From Strongylocentrotus droebachiensis (lineage: Eukaryota > Echinodermata > Echinoidea > Camarodonta > Strongylocentrotidae): a stretch of DNA of 64,000 nucleotides. The stretch is taken from contig JAVYIG010000879.1 in the NCBI GenBank assembly GCA_035222895.1, positions 62,001-126,000 on the forward strand, given 5' to 3'. The translations under genes were made by a program, and so were the position numbers. Shown one piece after another: positions 13,165-26,065 of this stretch. Below the pieces are notes generated by a model. That model was not told where the DNA came from. It searched no databases and saw nothing but the letters and a program-made list of their open reading frames with translations. Numbering within the stretch: the stretch's first letter is position 1; every line of letters begins with the position of its first letter.

Positions 13165-13535
13165 GGCGCGTTCATGCTTGATTTTGAAGGTAGAATGAGC
13201 GATCTGAAACGCTCATCGTAAACGCTCATCGTGATCGCAGTTCCTCGGTGTAGCTGTTCATGCTTACTTCTCTGGCTCATCCAGGCAATTCTCCTTGTGT
13301 GGCATTGTGTGACCTTCACTGTGCATGCTACGTAGACCCACTAGAGGTCAGTGCGTTGACCCCATTTAAACGCGTTTATAATTGTAAACACATCTTTTTG
13401 TGAGTTTACGATCGGCGTTCGTGATCGCCGTTTTTCGGTGATTCTACAAAAGTGAGCATGAACGCAAGCGTGTTTTAAACTAAACACGTAACAGATGCCT
13501 GATTCTGGCCTTCAAAATCAAGCATGAACGCGGCC
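13165..13535. mobile_element. MITE with gcgcgttcatgcttgattttgaagg termini
   Basis: The left end ggcgcgttcatgcttgattt is the near-perfect inverse of the right end (aaatcaagcatgaacgcggcc). TTGG flanks both ends (13161-13164 and 13536-13539) and may be the target duplication. The interior is GC-rich, with repeats of aacgctcatcgt and gagcatgaacgc. Confidence 0.8.
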
Positions 13536-13847
13536 TTGGTTGAATTAATGGTTGGGAATGAGGCAATGAGCAACTGGGGATGTAACCAATACTCACGATT
13601 CAGTTCATGATTGTATTTTCAGAAGGCAGATGAGTAGTGAAAGTACTGAAATTGCCTGAGAAAGTGAATCCTTGTGCAGGCTTTAATATCTCTAAAGGAA
13701 TGACAGCTCCGATCTATTTTGTTTGAAATGCGTTTCCTCATACTTTTCTGGCTAGACGTGCCTTAAAAAAATTAGTATCACTATGTTTAAATCTATTTAT
13801 GAAGCTATCCGAAAAGAGAGGAATGGGTTAGAAGGATGGAGAAAATT

Positions 13848-14422
13848 AGATAGAGGAAGAAACATATCATTGAAAGAAGGGTAGGGAGAAAAAGAAACAA
13901 TTACGGTCAAAAGAGATGCAGACTGCAGAGATACTAGTTTACATGAATATCATAACTGGTAAATATATCTTCCTTTGAAGAAAATCCCCACTATACTTAA
14001 TGAGTGTTTGAGAACATTTCACATGCAGATAAGTACTTGAACTTTCCCTTTAACCTACCCATATGACAAGCCAGGAGAGATATAGTTTGCAAGTCATATT
14101 AACCCCAGAGTGTTGGTCGCGGCACTTTATCGATAAAATTAACTTTGAGATAGAGGAAGGGACATATTATTGAAATAAGAAAAGGGAGAAAAAGAAACAT
14201 GGTCAAAGGAGATGCAGAGAACTAGTTTACATGAATATCATAACTGGAAAATAAATCTTCCTTTGAAGACAATCACCACTCTTCCTAATGCGTGTTTGAG
14301 AAAATTTCACATGCGGACAAGTACTTGAACTTTCCCTTTAACCTATCCCATATGTCAAGCCAGGAGAGATAGTTTGCAAGTCATATTAACCCCAGAGTGT
14401 TGGTCGCGGCACATTATCGATT
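13848..14422. repeat. Two-copy tandem duplication, 300-bp period
   Basis: 13848-14133 and 14148-14422 are similar over their length: gatagaggaag at the start, then agtttacatgaatatcataa, and agagtgttggtcgcggcac at the end. The copies differ by small gaps and substitutions, so the duplication is not recent. Confidence 0.85.
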
Positions 14423-14599
14423 CCTATCTAATTGAAGACAGGGTCTTGCTATGATTTTGTGAATCGAGGGATTGTTGGCCGAGTCAGTGAGACGATCAAT
14501 GAAAGGAATATGATGATATGGGAGAAGATTTATATGATCTGTTCACACTGGAGATAATTTATATGAAGTTGATATGGAGAGTAGTTGTATTAAGAATCA

Positions 14600-14785
14600 T
14601 TGCGGTGGTGAAGTGGTTCACTCACTTGACTCTCAATCTAAGGGTTAAGGGTTCAAATCTCAGCCCGGCATTAACGTCCTTTTACACTCTCCGTCCAGGT
14701 GTAAATGAGTACCTGGCAATTGCAGGGGTAATCATAATTGCATGGCCCTCAGGAGGAACAGCATTGAGGCTGATGATGATGATGA
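14600..14785 (+). mobile_element. tRNA-derived SINE with GAT tail
   Basis: A box A-like gtggttcactcacttgac and box B gggttcaaatctc form a tRNA-like head at about 14600-14668. A body with ctccgtccaggtgtaaatga and a (GAT)n tail at 14773-14785 follow. The tail runs straight into the long purine microsatellite. Confidence 0.65.
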
Positions 14786-15090
14786 GTTAGTTGAAGAAAA
14801 AGATGAAGAAGAAGAAGCAGAAGAAGAAGAAAGAGAAGAGAAAAAAGGAGGAGGAGGAGGATTAGGAGGAGGAGGAGGAAGAGAGAAGAAAAAGAAAAAG
14901 AAAAAGAAAAAGAAGAAGAAGAAGAAGAAAAAGAAAAAGAAAAATAAAAGAAGAAGAAAAAGAAAAAGAAAAAGAAAAGAAGGAAAGGTGAATAAAGGAA
15001 GAAGAAGAAAAGGAGGAGGAGGAGGGGATGGGGGGGGGGAGCAGAAGAGAAGACGAGAAGACGAGAAGAGAAGAAGAGGGAAGTATATCC
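14786..15090. repeat. Long (GAA/GGA/AAAAG)n purine tract
   Basis: About 300 bases nearly pure purine on this strand, with GAA, GGA and AAAAAG units. It grew next to the SINE tail. Lysine/glutamate-rich frames here are artefacts. It lies 0.7 kb before the first visible Sulf exon. Confidence 0.95.
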
Positions 15091-15797
15091 ATAGCTATAC
15101 AATTAATTTTGCTAGTCTGAATGAGGGTTAGATTGTAGAGTAGAGAGGGTCAACGTTTGCATTCACTGTTTGCATTGGTTATGTTTGCCTGTGTCAGTAT
15201 TGGTAGAGACTGAGTTGTTGTGTAGTTGGTCTCTAAATCAAAACAATTTCTCAATTAGTAATGACAGTTTATCTTAAAAATGGTGATGCAAATATAGAAA
15301 AATAGAAAGGTAAAACCGACAGCTACCTGTTGATGGGGTATCAAAAAAAAATTGTTGTCACTGTCACTATACATTTGTAATATATATTTTTAATAAAATA
15401 ATGAAAGAGTTGTATTTGATATTCATGAACTTGAAGTCACTTTTATGAATCCAACTAAATATACTGCAAGTTTATTATCTTTCTTAAATACAACTATCAA
15501 TAATTTCACATGATTTCTTAATTTTCCTTTGCTTAAACACTGGTAAATTTTCTCCAGTTTATTTTTTATTTTTTTATAGCCGGTTTTCGAATTCAGATCA
15601 TGGAGCTGATCTGAAATGGTAGGAGGTACCGGTACTGCAAAGTTCTTCAGTATTTACATTCCTCTCATTTTTTTATACTTTCTGCCATGATAATTGATGA
15701 TATTTGTACATTTTTTTTTTATAGAGATACGTAATTGTATGCAAGATCTGCTTATTCTCAAACCATTTTCTATCGTTTTGTGTCATTTATTTTGCAG

Positions 15798-15948
15798 GTT
15801 ACTTTGGCAAATACCTAAATGAATACAGAGGAGACTACATACCACCAGGCTGGGTGGAATGGGTCGGACTGGTCAAGAATTCTAAGTTCTATAACTACAC
15901 CCTATGTAGGAATGGTCAGCTAATGAGACATGGATTCAACTATCATAG
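15798..15948 (+). CDS. Sulf: Sulf visible exon 1: catalytic domain
   Basis: The acceptor is tttgcag at 15791-15797 and the donor is gtaagg at 15949. The first two bases complete a codon begun in an upstream exon, so this is an internal exon. It encodes [18 protein letters not shown] followed by [18 protein letters not shown] and ends on a split Arg codon. These segments are strongly conserved in vertebrate SULFs, and NYT is an N-glycosylation sequon. Its 3' half is duplicated twice just downstream as decayed pseudo-exons. Confidence 0.95.
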
Positions 15949-18900
15949 GTAAGGAGGTAGATTTTACGATGTAGTATTTTCTCTCAAGGCTTCATTAATA
16001 CACAAATTAAAAGCTTGTTAAAAAACCAGAGAATTAAGAACTCCAAGTCTTGTAACTAGACCCTCTGTACGACTGGTCAGTTGATGAGCCATGGATTCAA
16101 CTATCACAGATAAGGAAACACATCGTTTTCACTCTGTTAAGTTTTTAGTTTATTGGTGATGGATATTGAAACACAAGTTTGTAGCTCCCAGGGAATCAAG
16201 AAGTCCAAATTCTGTAACTACACCAACTAATGAGACATAGATTCAACTATCGGAGGTATGAAGACAGAAGTTTTCACTTGAGACAGATAGAAAAAGGAGC
16301 AAAGCATTATCTGCTGAGAGCCAAAATTGATGGCTCCTAGACAAATTTAAACAGATTGAATGCTCTTGTAGCTCTCAGCGGATGATAAAGTGTGATGTAT
16401 GATCATGGTTGCATATTTCACTCTCCAACCTTTGACTGTGGGATCACATAATCATCTTTGATTGATTTGCTGCATGTATAGAGTTCCTTCCACACGGGAA
16501 GGACAGCATTTTATCTTTCAGTAGTCCATAATATTTCTAAAATTCCATTCCCCCTCTTTTTTACTGTCTTTATCATTAATTCTTGTAATTGAGTTAGTGT
16601 TCTGTTGTCTAATCGAACCATTCAAATTCTTAACCCAACGCCAATGGGAACTAGGTTGCCCCTGTCTTAAAAAGGGTATTTAGAAAATTGAGCAGTCAAT
16701 GTGTTGAATGTAATCTCTTTCATTATATTTCTCAAGTGATGTTAACTGTCTCTGTGTGTATTTTTGTTGTTGTACAGGGACTACCTACCCGATCTCATCG
16801 CCAATGACAGCATGGCATTCTTCAAGCTTTCCAAGAGGGCGTATCCACGGTTACCTGTTGCCATGGTGCTGTCATTCCCATCCCCACATGGACCAGAGGA
16901 TGGTGCCCCTCAGTATCAAGACATGTTTGTAGGGAACAAGCTACACAGGTAAGTTCAGGGTTCAAGCCCCCTGTTGCTCATTGTATATACTGCTATACTG
17001 GAACACTAACAGAGATGCCACGTGTAGACGTACTGATTCTCAGTATTTCATATTTGGCTTTGAAATGAATAGTGAAAATATTTCAAAATGCATATTTTTA
17101 AATGTCAATAATTTCTTGCCAATTTGTTTAGAGTTTTTGCAGACTTTTGCACAGTTTTTGTACAGAGATATGATATAAAGATCTATTGAGAAATACTGAT
17201 TCCCTCAACAAAAATGTTGTAGTCATTAGAATACTGAAATATTCCAGTTAAAGTTTGCAGCTGTGCTTTATTGTTTAGAAATTCCCCTTCCTTGTCATTC
17301 AGAAAAGCATCAACCCTCTAATGCATGGTCCCTGACGTCTATTGAGAACCAGACGGGTATTAACGCTATGTTAAAGGATATGAGTTAAAGGTAAAGACCA
17401 GTAATGGTCATGCGATTGCATTGTGAAAGAAACGTTGTGGAATCGATCAGAAAAGGTTGATCATCTAGCATCTAGCATCTGCAAGGTTCTGGAATCATCA
17501 AAATGATAAGAAATTTGGCCCATTCTTCGTAAAGTTACAAGCACTATACAGAGAAAGATGTATATGGGACTACCCTATATCTCTCACACGACCATGAGAG
17601 AAACAAATTTACCAAATATATGAATTAGTAGGCGGTTTCCCCAGCAAATTTTTTATCATCATGTATTAGTCAAAACATATTATTTCACATGATTGGTAAT
17701 GAGAGCTTCCATTTCATTTTTTGAAATTGGGGCGTTCCAATACTGGTCTTTACCTTTAATGCCCTTCTAGTGCCCATCAGACAATGGAGGACTTAAAGTG
17801 GTAGATCTCAATATAAAACACTGTTTTCAAACACCCTTCCAAATTTCCCTCTCAGGTTTTGTCTATATCAGTTAATTTTCCATCAAGAGACACAAAATAT
17901 TTTGAAATCTTTGACGATTACCAGATACAGCCTTAAGAAGAAAATGCCCTGCTTTAATGAAGACATCCTACCCTACCCTTCAAAAGATCATTATAAAATG
18001 AAGCGATTCATAATATGAGGCAGTAATTCATCAGACCGCTTCCTTTGGTCAAAGGTGATGTCCCAAGTGTTTTCTTGAAGGCATCAATTAGTTACTATCA
18101 GGCAGTGAGGGCTGGTGAAGATGTCCCAAGGTGAGGAGGGGAGGTCAATACAGTGAGCAGTTCTTGTCACGCAAGGTTTAGAAACGATTGTTTTGATGAA
18201 TAAACGACTGACGAGTAATGGCTCTGAGAAACGTATTCTTGCTTCGAGGAGAAAGTAGTGTTGCTTCATCATCCTTGTCTTTTTCTCTTTACCCTGCACT
18301 GTTCTCCAGTTTGATAGGTGAAGAACAACTTCTAATAGCTGTTGCAAACAGGTTAAATCAGAGCATATCTGAAATTTATAAGTGTGTTATTACTGTGAAT
18401 TTGAAGATGTATCTGTAGTGGGAAATTGGTTGTATTATGGAAAGAATGAGGCTTAAAAGGGTGATTTGAAATTAAGTACAAGGTCATTCTAACAAGAAAT
18501 TCAGCCAATATACTGTACAAAACAGTTGATGCAGAATTGTTTTGTGGTCAAAGCATTAGTAGTCATGGACAAATAATTAACACAGTCATGTTCATTGTTT
18601 CATCTTTTTTGAGTGAAATAAATAGACCCTAGTTGTATGGGATCTGGGTCCATATTACAGGGGCTATTTTCCATTTATTTTGCTTCTTCCACCTATCCCA
18701 TAACACAGAGGCCAAGAGGACTTGGCCAGAAACTTTATTAAAGGTAATACAAAGTTTTGGTAAGGGGTCATGAATTCGGCACAAATGAACATATTTGAAG
18801 CCTATGCGATCCTACAATATACAGAGATCGTTGTCGCGATTGAAATCGAGTCTAAAGTTATGAATTTGTAAATAATAAACTCTTTATGTTGTATAGCTCC

Positions 18901-19952
18901 CTCTCAAGGTCAAGATATTAATTAAGCTATAAAACAATGTTTCTTTATTAAAATCGACCGATTAGCTATTCTCGTTTGAAAGTTATATATCCCAACTACA
19001 TATTCTGAAATTGTCATGGTCGCAGCTAGCAGTGTACGGCCGTAGGCGCTATTTGAAATTTATCAACATTTACCGGGAGCACCGGTAAATTTGTATATTC
19101 AATTTTTCTCGAAAGCAGAAGTGTTTTAGGGGCTAAATTTGTTAGTGCTTATAATACATCCGCCGGGGCATCCAAATATATACAAATTGTAAAAATCACT
19201 ATCCAACCAATTTTCAAAAATTCCCAAAACTTTGTATTACCTTTAAGCAGTTATAAAGTTTACAATAATTGGTTCATTCTGTAAGTTATGGCCTGAATAT
19301 CTTCAGTTCAGTTCAGTTCATTTTATTCAAAACCACACAAAACATGATATAATCTGTTACATAAAAAAGAGACTGGTAATAGTACATCAATCAACATATT
19401 CTAACTTGATTACATCATAAACTGAATGATTTTAGGACCCCTTTAGAAGCTAAGCTTGTGAGCGGGGCCCTTTAGTCAACAACATACATTAACAGTAGAA
19501 AGAATATTTTTGGCCATGTTACAGATCAGCTAAAACCCCAAGAGAGATTGAATGCCATGGATGGGACTGGAAGAGGGAGATATCACAGAGTGTCATGTGC
19601 TATTGAAGTGTTGTTGTTTTGATAGATAACATGGAAATATATGAGTGTGATTGGTTGGTCCCCTAGGGATACACTCCTACTAATGCCTCAAAATGGAAAC
19701 ATTCATGAGTGACTGATGCTGATGATTTTCAGAAAGTTGAGGTGGATAGGGAGAGGAAGGAGAGAGGAGGGGGTGGGGGATTAGAGGGGGGGGGGGGTCG
19801 GGGAGGGCCAGTGGTGAAACAGATAGAGAAGAAAAACCCCTAGGGATACAGGATACACTCCTAGTAATGACTCATAATGTGAAACATGAGTGACTGATGC
19901 TTATGGTTTTTGAGAACGTTGAGATGGAAAGATATTTAGAATGGGGAAGGGG

Positions 19953-20003
<51 letters not shown>

Positions 20004-20731
20004 GAGCAAGAGGGGGAGGTGGAGATATTATAGATTATTTAAAAGTGGTTTATGAATATGGAAAGTTGAGATGGGGTGGGAGAAGGGGGAGAGTGAAAGA
20101 GATTTAGAGTAGGATTTAAAGGGGGAGAGACATTTTGAGGCATAGTAGATAGCTGTCAAGGAGTATGGTAGTCATTAAAGGTTAAATTCTGTCTTCTGTG
20201 GATGCAAGACAAGTTGTATATACTTGAATAGCTGGTGGTATAGGAAAAGCGGTAAAAGTGATTATCATGACTACATTCTTAATCCAATTACAAGTTCACT
20301 GTGTATGTATAATCCATAACTGTTGTAGAGAAATAATTTTATATTTTAGTCTTTCAGTGTTACTCAAGATGGAAAAAAAGCATACAATAATTTTGATTGC
20401 AAGTGGAGAAGAAGTCACACATCATTGCACATTACATCCAGGAATTAGGTCTAGAATCATGAGGACAGAAACTGAGTTTAGATTATAGTATGTTTATTAT
20501 TTGTTGATGAGAAATTGGTATGTGGGTAGACATGTATTTTTTAATTTAAAAAGACAACATTGCTCTCCTGTAAAGTTAACCTGTATGATGACATGAACCT
20601 GTATGCAAACAATATCTACACAGTATGAAAACAACTTTCAGAGTTTTTTCAATCATGATAGCTATAATTCATAAATCTACCCTTGATGACATCAAAGTGA
20701 GTTCATTTACTTGTTTTTCTTATAGGCAATA

Positions 20732-20771
<40 letters not shown>

Positions 20772-23700
20772 TTATTCGTCAAGTATAGTACATTGAATGC
20801 ATACATAAAGCAAAATGGAACGAGAAGATACATTGACAGGATAACCCATGAAAGCCGGAAAAGGCTTATTTCCAACGGGGTCCTATAAAGTACGTGTACA
20901 GTACGGCATGAGAATAAAATATCACAACTAATAACTACTACGAATATTACGAATAAATAATATAACATAAACAACAACAAAAATTTCTAGAACTTATAGC
21001 AAACAATGATCTACGGTATATTATGCAAGATTAAACTTAAAAACATGCGCTACACATAATGAACTGTGATTTAAGATAACTGATATTACTGTTCTGGAAG
21101 GGATTCATGCTTTAGGTATTGTTTTAATACACTTTTAAAGTGTGAAAAATTCTTAACTATTTTGACATGTTTTGGGAGAGAATTCCAAAATTGGATACCA
21201 TTAAAATAAAAAGAGTTTCCAATTTGTCCTTTTCGCTTAGGTAAAACAAAATTAAAATGACTATTTCTTGTATCGTATCCATGGATATTTGAGACACGAG
21301 TAAAATTATTAGTAATATAATGATCTACATCTGAGTAGTATATTTTATGGACATGGTGTAACACGAGTTGTTTAGACCTTTGACCTACATGGAGTATACC
21401 TGCTTCTTCAAGTTCATTTTTCCCGACGTGTGTTCTTGGGCCTAAGCACTTTAATAAATCTTACCATCTTATTCTGAATTATTCTTAACTTTTTCTTATC
21501 CATCTTGCCCAGACTGCTGTACCAAGCAGCATTAACATAATCAAATAAACATTGTATCAAAGGAGAATGTCAACAAACTTCCCAACTACATTATGTTTAT
21601 CAAAGCCCCTATGACCTTTGACCCCTTACAGTTGAAATGACAGATCAATTATCCCATGAAATACTCATGTTGTGCATAGCTCATGTTACTAGAAAGATAT
21701 TAAAAGTTATCTGATATTATGATGAATGTATCATGCAAGGCATGGATTGAAATTCAATCTGAAGAAAATACACAAAGATATAAGTGGTCTTAAATCATCT
21801 GGTGTATTGGGCTCTCCTACCCCTGAAATCAAAGTTTGATTTTCAGATGAGGTGTTCATTTTAATTTTTCTTAGAGATTGGGAGGGGGGGGGGGGGTATC
21901 TAAAGCTGTAGTGCGAATTGGTAAAAAATAATAATGTAAAAGGTATTAAAATATCAATAGAAAACATACATTTAGGAGAATATTTTTCTTCAAAAGTGAT
22001 TGTGTTGTTTTCTTTTTTCTACAATCATTTGCCAAAAGCAGTAGAAAACAGAGAGAGAGAGGGAGAAGGCGCAGATTTTTCCAGTTAAACATTAAATAAC
22101 GATCAATTTTCCTGAAATATATTTATGCAAAATTTAACAACATTAATAGTCTTTAAAAAAATGTTTGATGATATATATTGAAATCTTTAAAGTGGGTGTC
22201 CCATCATAAAAATGAGCAGATTTGATTCTTGAATGAGATACTCACTCGGATAGCTTAATCCTTGGAATTAGCAGTTTGCACTTTTAATTGGTTGATTTTC
22301 ATCTTTGCTTGAGGCATACATGTATTAACATCTTCCACTTGCCAATTATATACTTGGTAGCAAGTAGAGGAAAGTATTGATGATATACTTGTTTATTTGA
22401 AAACTTTGAAATTCAGTAGGAGTGGGGAAAAAGTAGTAGCAGATTATAAAACATAATTTATATTGCTATCACATGAAACAATCATTTGCTTCAAACTTGA
22501 AAATATCAGATATAAAAAGCAAGTGAGAACCCATGATTAATCTGGATCTGAAAGTAGGTCCCTCAAGACCGCAAGGAGCATTTTGGCAATGTCCCAGTTG
22601 ATCTGAAAACTTAAAAGTGAGGTGGAGAGCAGTGGATCATCTTTTGGGGATTGATTTGTAAAAAAAAAAAAAAATCCAAAACATGTAAAATTTCAGTTGT
22701 AAATATCGCACAATATTTGGATCTGAAAATATTCGCTCAAGAACATGAGACCTCAGGGAAGGTTTGGCAATATCCCATTTGATCTAAAACCTTGAATGTT
22801 TGAGGAAAGCGGATCATTTTTGGAGGGATTGATGTGTAGAAAACCTGGATGTGATCATGTGACCATGAGCTTGTGAGCTTTAGGTTTGTTCCCTAATATA
22901 CACCTGCCCCAGATTGTGACAGGTAAAGAAATAGTGATCTGTGAAAAAGTATATGAGTGATATAAGGCCCATCTAGCTCTCAACAGAGGACATACTTTGC
23001 TGTTGCTCCTCTGGTTTTATTTTTTGTCAAAGAAAGGTTGTTAGAGGGCTTTAGGATTGAGTTAGGCTTAGGTTTAAGGTTAGGGCCAGGGTGAGCATTA
23101 GGGATAGGGTTAGGGTTATGGTTACAATTAGGTAGAGTGTTTGATACAGGGTTCAAGTTAAGATTTTTGTTAAGAAAATGACTTGAGAGGGAACAATTGT
23201 TGCTCGAGGATATATCATACTACATACATATGATATCTGATATGGCCACCTCATGATAATAATAATAATATAAACGTTACTTATAAAGCGCTTACCACCA
23301 AAGTCTCTAAATATCCAAATACTGGTTTTCTCATAACAGTGACATGGTATTTCATTATTGTAGAATGCACAATATGGTGTAAAATCTCTGTAATTTCAAA
23401 AGGCCTTATAGAAGATTAGCCTTCAGCTTAAGCTCTGGAAAACTGTGCAACAGTATTTCAAATAATTGTTTTATCCTTTAAAAAAAAAAAGTTAATCATG
23501 CTTTAATTCAGCTTCAGTAGTCCACAAATATAATAACTTTCAAAAATATTTCATTAAAACAAGTTCTAAAGTAGAGAAAGAGTGGTACTAAAATACAGAG
23601 TATTGAAGGATTGAACTTCAATCTAGTTTTGGACCAGCAATGAATGTTTACATAAATACCCTCATAACTATGCCACTGCCCTGTTGAAATAATTCATTTT

Positions 23701-25991
23701 GACATCTAATAGCAAACAGTGGTTATTTGAAATATCAAATTCTTGCCCCAGTTATTTATTGAAAGCAAAACACACATACCTAAATTTCAGGCAAACATTT
23801 GCATAATGGTTTAGTTTGGCCTGGTTTTGGGATTTTGTTAGTTTTTAAGGGTCGTAGAAATGTGGAATTTTAGGATCAAATTTGTATGATAAAATGTGGA
23901 AAATATCTAACTCCTTAACAAATCTGTGTGCATTTTTGTTGAAACAACAAAGTTACACAAAAGATGTATTGCAAGTTTTATACTATTCATTATTTTGGAA
24001 ATTTACTAAACTTTCAGACCACTAGATTTCATCATACAGCTACCGGTAATGAGAATCTTATTTCTACATTACATACAAATGAACACATTTTTCCTAGTCT
24101 GAACAAATGTTTGAGTATCATTTTATTTTCAAATAAAAAATTTATAAAGAATCAGCATCCTGTTCTAGTCTCAATGTTGTATCATACCGAAATTGGCCAG
24201 TAGTCAAGTCAACTGACTTTGTCAAAACCAGTTTCTTGATACAACATTTCACTTTCTTTTTAGGATGTTGTTATCTAGTCTGTACGCTCCTTTCTTGATG
24301 CTTCTTTATACGTTTTATGAATAAATTTCCCATAGAGTGAACAGGCCATCAGTCCTGATTATAATTGACATAGCAACGATTTAATTCATGTTCAAAGAGT
24401 CAACCTGCTTCGAGTTTGAATCATTTTGACATTTTGCCTTTCTCTCCCCTCCATCCTCGATCCCAACACCTTTTCCTAGACCCCGTTCTCACTCACTTCG
24501 TTGGAGCGCTCTGGAGCGCTCTAACTAAGACCCGCTCCTCAGGAGCGGTTCTTAGGTGAGTGAGAACGCTCAAAGTGGTCCAGGAAGCGGACTTCTGGAC
24601 CGCTCCAGAAGTCCACCTTCTGAGGTGGTCTTGAGGAGCGGGTCTTATTAAGAGCGCTCCAGAGCGCTCTAACGTGCAATGTGAACGGAAAGCGTACTTT
24701 GAACGGAAGTGAGCTAGTGACGTTCCGCGCGAAACATGTAGTACGGTACATACGGTTTGGATTCCGCGCGAAAAAAAATTGACCCGCCTACCTGAGCTGC
24801 CATAGCAACAAGACCACTTTGACTCGTGGAGCGGTTTGAGCCATAAAAACTGCTCGGAGTGTGAACGCTCGCAAACCGTTCCTCAAGGCCCGTTCCTCTG
24901 GAGCGCTCTAGACTGTAGTGAATAGTCTTTTGTTGGGCAGCTTTGTTTGCACTTAGATTTTTGAAATGCAAAAGTTTCTTGAAATCCAAGCGTAAATCTG
25001 ATAAATATGGTAGTTTGATGACATAAATTCAGGCGAATCGTTATCAGCTGTCAGCGTTTGTTTACATATCTGTCACCAAGTCATCATTCATAGAAAACTG
25101 ATCAAATTTTGTCGTGGTTTGATGTATCAGTGTTTTATGATGGAGTGGAAAAAAGATAGAAGAGCCCACAGACAGGTGCATGATTACCAGAAAAGTAATA
25201 TCTTCCCTTTTCCCCTTTGAATCCAATATGCATTATGCGTTATCTCCCTCATTTCTTATCACTTTTATAACCATCATTGTCTTATTTATCATGAGCTATA
25301 ACCTGGGATATCCTTTCGTTCTGCCTCTCAATCCTTTTTTGTCTTTCTTTGCTGTTTTTGTCCCATCCACTTTCTGCACTTATGCATTAATTTTTTGTTG
25401 TGCATAAGAAAATCACATCTTTTCTCATTCTTCAACTATATATATACATCTTCCTGTGAAATCAAATATAGCCTCTTTGAATATATATTTTTTAACTGTC
25501 CCTTAAAATTTCACTGTACAAAATGAAGAAAAAAAGAGACTAATGAATTAGGAAAAATTTAACCGAGATATATGGAAAAATACAGATATCAACAAACTTC
25601 ATGAGGAAAAATTAACGATAAGGGTAATTTCCAAGATAAAAACAGAAAGTGAAGGAACGGAATCGTCCAATGTAAAGTGCAATCGCCTGTCTATTGAGGA
25701 AGTTTTTGGACAAAGTAGATTTCCTGCAAGATGATTAGCCTAGATGATTGGGTCCGTTTCCTTGACTATCAATTTTGAGTGAAATTGAAGAAATATGGGA
25801 TGAATTTTGCAAAACGGCAGGAATGTTAGAGGGAGGTCATGGGATGCTGTGAACTTGGTAGTGAATATGTCATTGCGTGATGCATGTTAGCACGTCAAGT
25901 TGACATCAGACAGACAGAGAGACAGACATAAAGAGAGAGAGAGGGAGAGACAGACAGACGGACAGAGAGAGAAGAGAGAGAGGGGGAGAGG

Positions 25992-26065
<74 letters not shown>

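Noticed and set aside
14742..15131. Long open frames over the purine tract (Lys/Glu-rich and Ser/Phe-rich)
   Set aside because: Produced by a GAA/GGA microsatellite; open on both strands with no domain.
15542..15610. Possible small exon before 15798 (acceptor-like ttttttatag at 15581)
   Set aside because: The following sequence matches no Sulf block and no consistent donor and phase were found.
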